The position numbers and the translations under genes were made by a program. A stretch of 10,833 bases of DNA from the NCBI GenBank assembly GCA_964422065.1, contig CAYQZW010000061.1, positions 1-10,833 on the forward strand, in the 5' to 3' direction. The notes under the pieces are model-generated. The model was not told where the DNA came from. It worked only from the letters and a program-made list of their open reading frames with translations, and did no database searches. Of this stretch, positions 7,376-10,833 are shown one piece after another. Each line of letters begins with the position of its first letter. The stretch's first letter is position 1. Source of the DNA: S141-55 sp964422065. GTDB lineage: Bacteria; Hydrothermota; Hydrothermia; WGAB01.

Positions 7376-7887
7376 GGCACTGTCTCCCTTTCAATGGAGT
7401 ATCCGGCATCCACCCACTCCTTCCATCCTCCAAAAAACACTAGGACGTGCTGATATCCCATGGCTTTCAAGTTTCGCATGAGTCGGAGGCTTGCCTCACA
7501 TTCCGTGCCGCTACAGTAGACCACGAGAGGAGTATCGACGGGCAGTTGAACCAAGAGATCCAAGTGTTGCTCTATCGCGTTATAGGGAAGATTCTTCGCC
7601 TTTGGGATATGTCCTTCGCGGTATTCCGCCTCTGGCCGGGCATCCAGAAACACGGCCCAACCCGAATCGTGGATCACCTTTGCTTCCGGAAGTCGAAGAA
7701 GGAAAGTATCCCCTGGTCCGATATGGAGCAACGCCTGGTACGTGGGGACTCCAGGGAAAGAAAAGACGGGATAGTCCATAGAAAGTTTAGGGAGTCCTTG
7801 TGGGGGGTGGAAGACCCGATCGTACACGAAGGCGAGCAAAAACGCGAGGAAAAACAAGATGAAGGCTTCACGGGCAAAGCGGAACAT
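7372..7887 (-). CDS. Membrane-anchored rhodanese-like protein with a CX4C active loop
   Basis: The 171-residue protein has an N-terminal hydrophobic helix (residues 8-22) after MFRFAR. The basic residues before it and the absence of a good cleavage site suggest an uncleaved anchor with the soluble domain outside the inner membrane. Residues about 68-165 form a single rhodanese domain: VFLDARPEAEYREGHIPKA (79-97), the active loop VVYCSGTEC (122-130), and GGWKEWVDAG (153-162). C125 is the expected persulfide-carrying cysteine. The loop is CSGTEC rather than the classic CRxGxR, so a second cysteine, C130, sits five residues on. Rhodaneses carry sulfane sulfur or act as sulfurtransferases; the partner here is probably the MauE-like protein encoded next, with which the gene overlaps by four bases. 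It is the first gene of the seven-gene operon, with no Shine-Dalgarno sequence before ATG 7887. Confidence 0.88.
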   Translation of the reverse strand: MFRFAREAFILFFLAFLLAFVYDRVFHPPQGLPKLSMDYPVFSFPGVPTYQALLHIGPGDTFLLRLPEAKVIHDSGWAVFLDARPEAEYREGHIPKAKNLPYNAIEQHLDLLVQLPVDTPLVVYCSGTECEASLRLMRNLKAMGYQHVLVFFGGWKEWVDAGYSIERETVP

Positions 7888-7893
7888 GGGAAA

Positions 7894-7922
7894 ATTCTAC
7901 ATGGTCCCCTCTCCCCAAGCAA
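7894..7922 (-). promoter_or_regulatory. Predicted sigma-70-type promoter of the seven-gene operon, giving a leaderless mRNA
   Basis: On the minus strand TTGCTT (7922-7917) is followed by a 17-base spacer and TAGAAT (7899-7894), a five-of-six match to TATAAT. Six bases (TTTCCC) then separate the box from ATG 7887, so transcription starting at the usual distance would begin at the A of the start codon. The nearest purine-rich run (GGGGAGAGGGGA) falls within the promoter spacer and could not be in the transcript. An ATGTAG also overlaps the spacer/-10 boundary and would not be transcribed. Confidence 0.55.
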
Positions 7923-7971
7923 GAGAAAATGGGATGAAATCGCTTCAGGATGAAAGGAGAATTAAAGTGGG

Positions 7972-8331
7972 TTAGTATTCGGGTTCTTCGTCGTAATAGT
8001 CCTGGTAATCGTCGTCCGTACCGAATTCCAAATCCAGGAGACGGTTCTCAAACTCCCCTAAGGCCTCCCCATAGGCGCGGAAAGCGTTCTCAAGATCTTC
8101 GATGGTAATCTCTCCTTCCCTGGCGCGTTCTACGGTCTCTTCGATCTCATCGCGGAGTTCCAAGATTTTTTCCTTGAGTTCATCATACAGGCCCTGATCT
8201 GCGGCATCTGCGAGAGCCTGTACCTCTTCGACACGCTCGATAAATTCCCGGATGGCTTCCTCCCAACCATCTGTAAAGTCTGTAACGCTGTTCCACACAG
8301 CGAGGATTTCCTCATCCGTCAGTTCTCTCAT
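7972..8331 (-). CDS. Small, highly acidic, mostly helical hypothetical protein
   Basis: I do not recognise this 119-residue protein. Residues 1-100 are almost continuously glutamate-rich with regularly spaced leucine, isoleucine, valine and alanine residues (for example EAIREFIERVEEVQALADA, 26-44, and ELKEKILELRDEIEETVERA, 51-70). They suggest amphipathic or coiled-coil helices. Residues 105-119 form a disordered-looking tail of Asp, Glu and Tyr (DDDYQDYYDEEPEY). There is no signal peptide or membrane segment, so it is likely cytoplasmic. The open frame extends to 8745, but that part lies opposite the alanine dehydrogenase gene and is not credible. ATG 8331 has GGGGAGGAG upstream with the GGAGG core at seven bases. 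The gene is separated by 84 bases from the rhodanese operon and is divergent from the alanine dehydrogenase. A DNA-mimic, chaperone-like or partner-binding role is possible; nothing in the sequence decides. Confidence 0.75.
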   Translation of the reverse strand: MRELTDEEILAVWNSVTDFTDGWEEAIREFIERVEEVQALADAADQGLYDELKEKILELRDEIEETVERAREGEITIEDLENAFRAYGEALGEFENRLLDLEFGTDDDYQDYYDEEPEY

Positions 8332-8373
8332 GGCATCTCCTCCCCTTTTTATGAATGTGATTGGTGGCGGTCT

Positions 8374-8403
8374 AATATAACACAACAAGGCCGACTGTTG
8401 CAA
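8374..8403 (-). promoter_or_regulatory. Candidate promoter of the small acidic gene
   Basis: On the minus strand TTGCAA (8403-8398) is followed by an 18-base spacer and TATATT (8379-8374), a five-of-six match to the -10 consensus. Transcription would start near 8367 and give a leader of about 36 bases that contains the Shine-Dalgarno sequence. An imperfect dyad, CAACA-8-TGTTG (8383-8400), lies in the spacer and could be an operator, though it is short. Confidence 0.45.
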
Positions 8404-8427
8404 GGGGTAGGGAGGGTAGCGTATCCT
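8398..8427 (+). promoter_or_regulatory. Candidate promoter of the alanine dehydrogenase operon
   Basis: TTGCAA (8398-8403), 18 bases, then TATCCT (8422-8427). The same palindromic TTGCAA would serve as the -35 box for the divergent gene. The -10 match is only four of six, so this is weaker than the opposite promoter. Transcription near 8434 would give a very short leader of about 15 bases that still includes the ribosome binding site. Confidence 0.3.
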
Positions 8428-8433
8428 ATTGTG

Positions 8434-8440
8434 GGAGGAG
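8434..8440 (+). promoter_or_regulatory. Shine-Dalgarno sequence that sets the alanine dehydrogenase start
   Basis: GGAGGAG lies eight bases before ATG 8449. The open frame extends to 8398, but that upstream part lies within the promoter region and lacks family similarity, so ATG 8449 is the start. Confidence 0.75.
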
Positions 8441-8448
8441 CAAGGCTT

Positions 8449-9585
8449 ATGAGATTCGGCATCCCAAAGGAAGTCCAAAGCAAGGCACGAGAAGAACGGC
8501 GCGTAGGACTTTCCCCCGCTGGAGTTGCAGAATTGGTCCAAGCGGGTGGAGAAGTCTTCGTGGAAACTGGTGCAGGCGAAGGGGCCGGCTTTTCCGATGA
8601 AGAATACCGCGCGGTCGGGGCTCAGATCGTTTATTCCGCAGAGGAAGCCTACCGCCGGGCCGACGTCGTGGTCAAGATCCAGGTCCCAAAAGAACACGAA
8701 CTCTCTTATGTCCGACCCAACTCCACCATCATGGGATTCCTCCACCTTGCGGTGGCATCTCAGGAGATCCTGGATACCTTCGTCCAGAAAGAGGTCACGG
8801 CCATTGGCTACGAGGTGATCCAGCGCGCGGATGGGACCTTACCGGTCTTGAAACCGATGAGCATGATCGCGGGTCGGATGGCGGTCCAAATCGCCGGGAG
8901 ACTCCTGGAAGTCCACCAAAAGGGAGGCCGGGGGATCCTGCTGGGAAGTATCCCTGGGTTGCCCCCTGCCGAGGTGATCATCGTCGGCGCAGGCAATCTT
9001 GGGCTCCATGCCGCGGATTCCTTCCTCGGGGTCGGCGCACGCGTCATTCTGGTGGACCGTGACCCCGAAAAACTGGAACGCGCAACCCATCTCTTCAATG
9101 GAAAAATCACAACTATGCTTTACAGCGCCCATGTCCTGAAACGACTCGTGAAGTTTGCCGATGTCGTTGTGCTCGCGGTTCTGGTTCCGGGGGAACGTGC
9201 TCCAATCCTCATCACCCGCGAGATGGTCAAAACCATGAAGCCGGGCTCTGTGATCTTGGATTTCTCGATTGACCAGGGTGGGGCTGCGGAGACCTCCCGG
9301 CTGACCCCCACCGAAGACCAGATCTACAAAGTGGACGGTGTGATCCATTTTGCGGTCCCCAACGTCCCTTCCTGGGTCGCCCGAACCAGCACCCATGCAT
9401 TGACCAACGCCCTGTTGCCCTACCTTCTCGAACTGGTGGACCAGGACTTACCCACAGCCCTCCTCAAATACGAAGACCTCCGGAGAGGGGTGTACATCTA
9501 CAAAGGCCAAATCGTCAAAGAAAGCCTGTTAAAACCCGGAGAGTTCGGCGTGGACCTGTTGAGTCTCTTGAAGAAGGAGGCCTGA
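8449..9585 (+). CDS. ald: Alanine dehydrogenase
   Basis: The 378-residue protein has the two-domain Ald/PNT fold and should catalyse reversible NAD-dependent deamination of L-alanine to pyruvate and ammonia in the cytoplasm. Substrate-site residues corresponding to M. tuberculosis Ald R15, K75, H96 and D270 are present as R18 (RRVGLSP), K76 (VVVKIQVP), H99 (GFLHLA) and D275 (SIDQGG). The Rossmann loop is GAGNLG at 180-185, with D203 at the end of the next strand favouring NAD over NADP. LKPMSMIAGRMAVQ (134-147) is the usual inter-domain segment. The C-terminal half (HFAVPNVPSWVARTSTHALTN) resembles Bacteroidota-type homologues. Length is normal. The gene is divergent from the small acidic gene, and its stop lies two bases before the CoA-transferase start, so the two are co-transcribed. 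A related iminoacid dehydrogenase with another substrate is the main alternative. Confidence 0.9.
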   Translation: MRFGIPKEVQSKAREERRVGLSPAGVAELVQAGGEVFVETGAGEGAGFSDEEYRAVGAQIVYSAEEAYRRADVVVKIQVPKEHELSYVRPNSTIMGFLHLAVASQEILDTFVQKEVTAIGYEVIQRADGTLPVLKPMSMIAGRMAVQIAGRLLEVHQKGGRGILLGSIPGLPPAEVIIVGAGNLGLHAADSFLGVGARVILVDRDPEKLERATHLFNGKITTMLYSAHVLKRLVKFADVVVLAVLVPGERAPILITREMVKTMKPGSVILDFSIDQGGAAETSRLTPTEDQIYKVDGVIHFAVPNVPSWVARTSTHALTNALLPYLLELVDQDLPTALLKYEDLRRGVYIYKGQIVKESLLKPGEFGVDLLSLLKKEA

Positions 9586-9587
9586 GC

Positions 9588-10833
9588 ATGGGATGGCTGG
9601 ACGATTACAAGCGCAAACTCTGCTCACCTGAAGAAGCGGTCTCCGTGATCCAATCGGGAGATCGAGTTTATATCTCCGGAAACGCTGCAACACCGTTCCC
9701 CCTGCTTGAGGCCCTGGCACAACGGAAAGACGAACTGGAAAATGTGGAGTTGGTCCACGTCCTGTTGCTGGGAGAAGACCCCTTATCTAAGCCGGGGATG
9801 GAGGGACACTTCCGCCACAACTCCCTGTTTGTTGGTCCCGCGGATCGGGCCGCCGTAAATGAAGGACGGGCAGATTATGTCCCCATCCACCTGCACGAGA
9901 TCCCGAAAGTCTTGAGAGAAAAACTCCCCTTGGACGCTGCAATTCTCCACTTGTCGCCCCCCGACGAACACGGGTTCATGAGTTTTGGCGTGGAGGTCAT
10001 GGCCTCCAAAGTCACGGTAGAAACCGCCAAGGTGATCATCGCCCTGGTGAATGACAAAATGCCCCGCACCCATGGAGACTCCTTTGTCCATGTCTCCAGG
10101 GTCGACAAAATCGTTGAAGTCTCCATGGACCTTCCCGAACTGCCCAGGGGCACCTTTGGGGAACTGGAAAAGAAGATCGCCCAGCATATCACCGATCTGA
10201 TTGAAGATGGCGCAACCCTGCAACTGGGGATCGGCGCGATCCCCGATGCAGTCCTCGCCGGGCTGGAAGGAAAACGCGACCTCGGCATCCACACCGAGAT
10301 GGTCTCGGACGGCGTGATGGAAGCCATCGAAAAAGGGATCATCACCGGCGCACGGAAGACCCTCCACCCGGGCAAAGTGGTCACGACCTTTATCCTGGGA
10401 AGCCGAAAACTCTATGAATTCGCGGATGACAACCCCATTTTTGAACTCCACCCCGTAGACTACACGAATAACCCCTTCATCATCGCCCAGAACGAGAAAA
10501 TGGTGTCTATCAACTCTGCGTTAGAGGTGGACCTGACCGGCCAGGTCTGCGCGGACTCCATCGGTTCATACATTTACAGTGGCTTCGGAGGGCAAGTGGA
10601 CTTTGTCCGGGGCGCGGCGGAATCCAAAGGCGGCAAACCGATTATCGCTCTCCCTTCAACGGCCAAGAATGGAACCATCAGCCGAATTGTCCCTTATCTG
10701 AAACAGGGGGCCGGGGTGGTCACCTCGCGGGCCGATGTCCATTACGTGGTCACGGAATATGGGGTGGCCGATCTCCACGGCCGGAACCTCAAAGAACGCG
10801 CGAAAGCCCTGATCGAGATCGCACATCCGAAAT
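9588..10833 (+). CDS. 4-hydroxybutyrate / acetyl-CoA CoA-transferase (acetyl-CoA hydrolase/transferase family), C-terminus cut off
   Basis: The 415 codons present cover nearly all of a protein that is usually about 430 residues. It belongs to the family I CoA-transferases that move CoA between an acyl-CoA and a free acid through a glutamyl-CoA intermediate. The catalytic glutamate is E237 in GIHTEMVSDGV (233-243). Other family landmarks are HLSPPDEHGFMSFG (121-134), LQLGIGAIPD (211-220), YSGFGGQVDF (330-339) and VTEYGVADLHGR (388-399). The closest described types are 4-hydroxybutyrate CoA-transferase (AbfT/Cat2) and acetyl-CoA:succinate or propionate transferases; the sequence does not tell which. 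ATG 9588 has AAGGAGG seven bases upstream, inside the last codons of ald, and lies two bases after its stop. With ald, a route from alanine through pyruvate and acetyl-CoA to acetate with CoA conservation is plausible inference. Confidence 0.92.
   Translation, partial: MGWLDDYKRKLCSPEEAVSVIQSGDRVYISGNAATPFPLLEALAQRKDELENVELVHVLLLGEDPLSKPGMEGHFRHNSLFVGPADRAAVNEGRADYVPIHLHEIPKVLREKLPLDAAILHLSPPDEHGFMSFGVEVMASKVTVETAKVIIALVNDKMPRTHGDSFVHVSRVDKIVEVSMDLPELPRGTFGELEKKIAQHITDLIEDGATLQLGIGAIPDAVLAGLEGKRDLGIHTEMVSDGVMEAIEKGIITGARKTLHPGKVVTTFILGSRKLYEFADDNPIFELHPVDYTNNPFIIAQNEKMVSINSALEVDLTGQVCADSIGSYIYSGFGGQVDFVRGAAESKGGKPIIALPSTAKNGTISRIVPYLKQGAGVVTSRADVHYVVTEYGVADLHGRNLKERAKALIEIAHPK

Noticed and set aside
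7934..7947. Possible hairpin TGAA-ATCGC-TTCA downstream of the acidic gene, considered as its terminator.
   Set aside because: Four A/T-rich base pairs and no T run make it too weak to call.
8332..8745. N-terminal extension of the acidic protein's open frame, giving a 257-residue protein.
   Set aside because: The extension crosses the promoter gap and lies opposite the start of ald; composition is unlike the acidic helical part, and ATG 8331 has a strong ribosome binding site.
9783..10451. Long open frame (222 codons) on the minus strand.
   Set aside because: It lies opposite the CoA-transferase, which has full family motifs; the antisense translation is low-complexity and unlike any family.

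Overview
The window looks like a compact, gene-dense bacterial chromosome of moderate GC content. It is almost entirely coding: the largest gap is 117 bases. I see no tRNA, rRNA, CRISPR array, insertion sequence or phage gene. The N-terminus of the first, truncated protein is a secreted carboxypeptidase-regulatory-like domain running into a basic 'vVvA'-like segment. This is the usual start of a TonB-dependent or similar outer-membrane protein in the FCB supergroup (Bacteroidota, Ignavibacteria and related candidate phyla). The alanine dehydrogenase also reads more like the Bacteroidota type than the Bacillus or Mycobacterium type. A Gram-negative FCB-like bacterium is therefore my best guess; phylum-level placement is not possible by eye.

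Layout, left to right. Bases 1-352 (minus) hold the N-terminus of the secreted/outer-membrane protein. Bases 401-7887 (minus) are one tightly packed seven-gene operon, read from right to left: membrane-anchored rhodanese, MauE/DoxX-type membrane protein, aldehyde dehydrogenase, RlmD-type rRNA methyltransferase, DUF72 protein, APC amino-acid permease fused to two universal-stress-protein domains, and a five-helix 'conserved TM helix' (MscS-related) protein. Junctions in it range from a 14-base overlap to a 14-base gap. Bases 7972-8331 (minus) hold an unrecognised small, very acidic protein. From 8449 rightwards (plus) an alanine dehydrogenase and a 4-hydroxybutyrate/acetyl-CoA CoA-transferase form a second operon that runs off the window.

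How they may work together (inference): the permease, alanine dehydrogenase, aldehyde dehydrogenase and CoA-transferase fit uptake and fermentative oxidation of amino acids, with acyl-CoA energy recovery at the end. The rhodanese (CX4C active loop) and MauE-like protein (CXC) look like a cell-envelope thiol or persulfide redox pair. RlmD and DUF72 are housekeeping or unknown and probably just share the transcript.

The most distinctive non-coding signals are promoters. The seven-gene operon begins with a -35/-10 pair whose -10 box ends six bases before the ATG, with no ribosome binding site, so a leaderless mRNA is predicted. The truncated first gene also has a perfect TATAAT close to its ATG and no ribosome binding site. 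The divergent gap at 8332-8448 has two candidate promoters that would share one palindromic -35 hexamer. Internal genes mostly carry clear Shine-Dalgarno sequences, so both initiation modes appear to be used.
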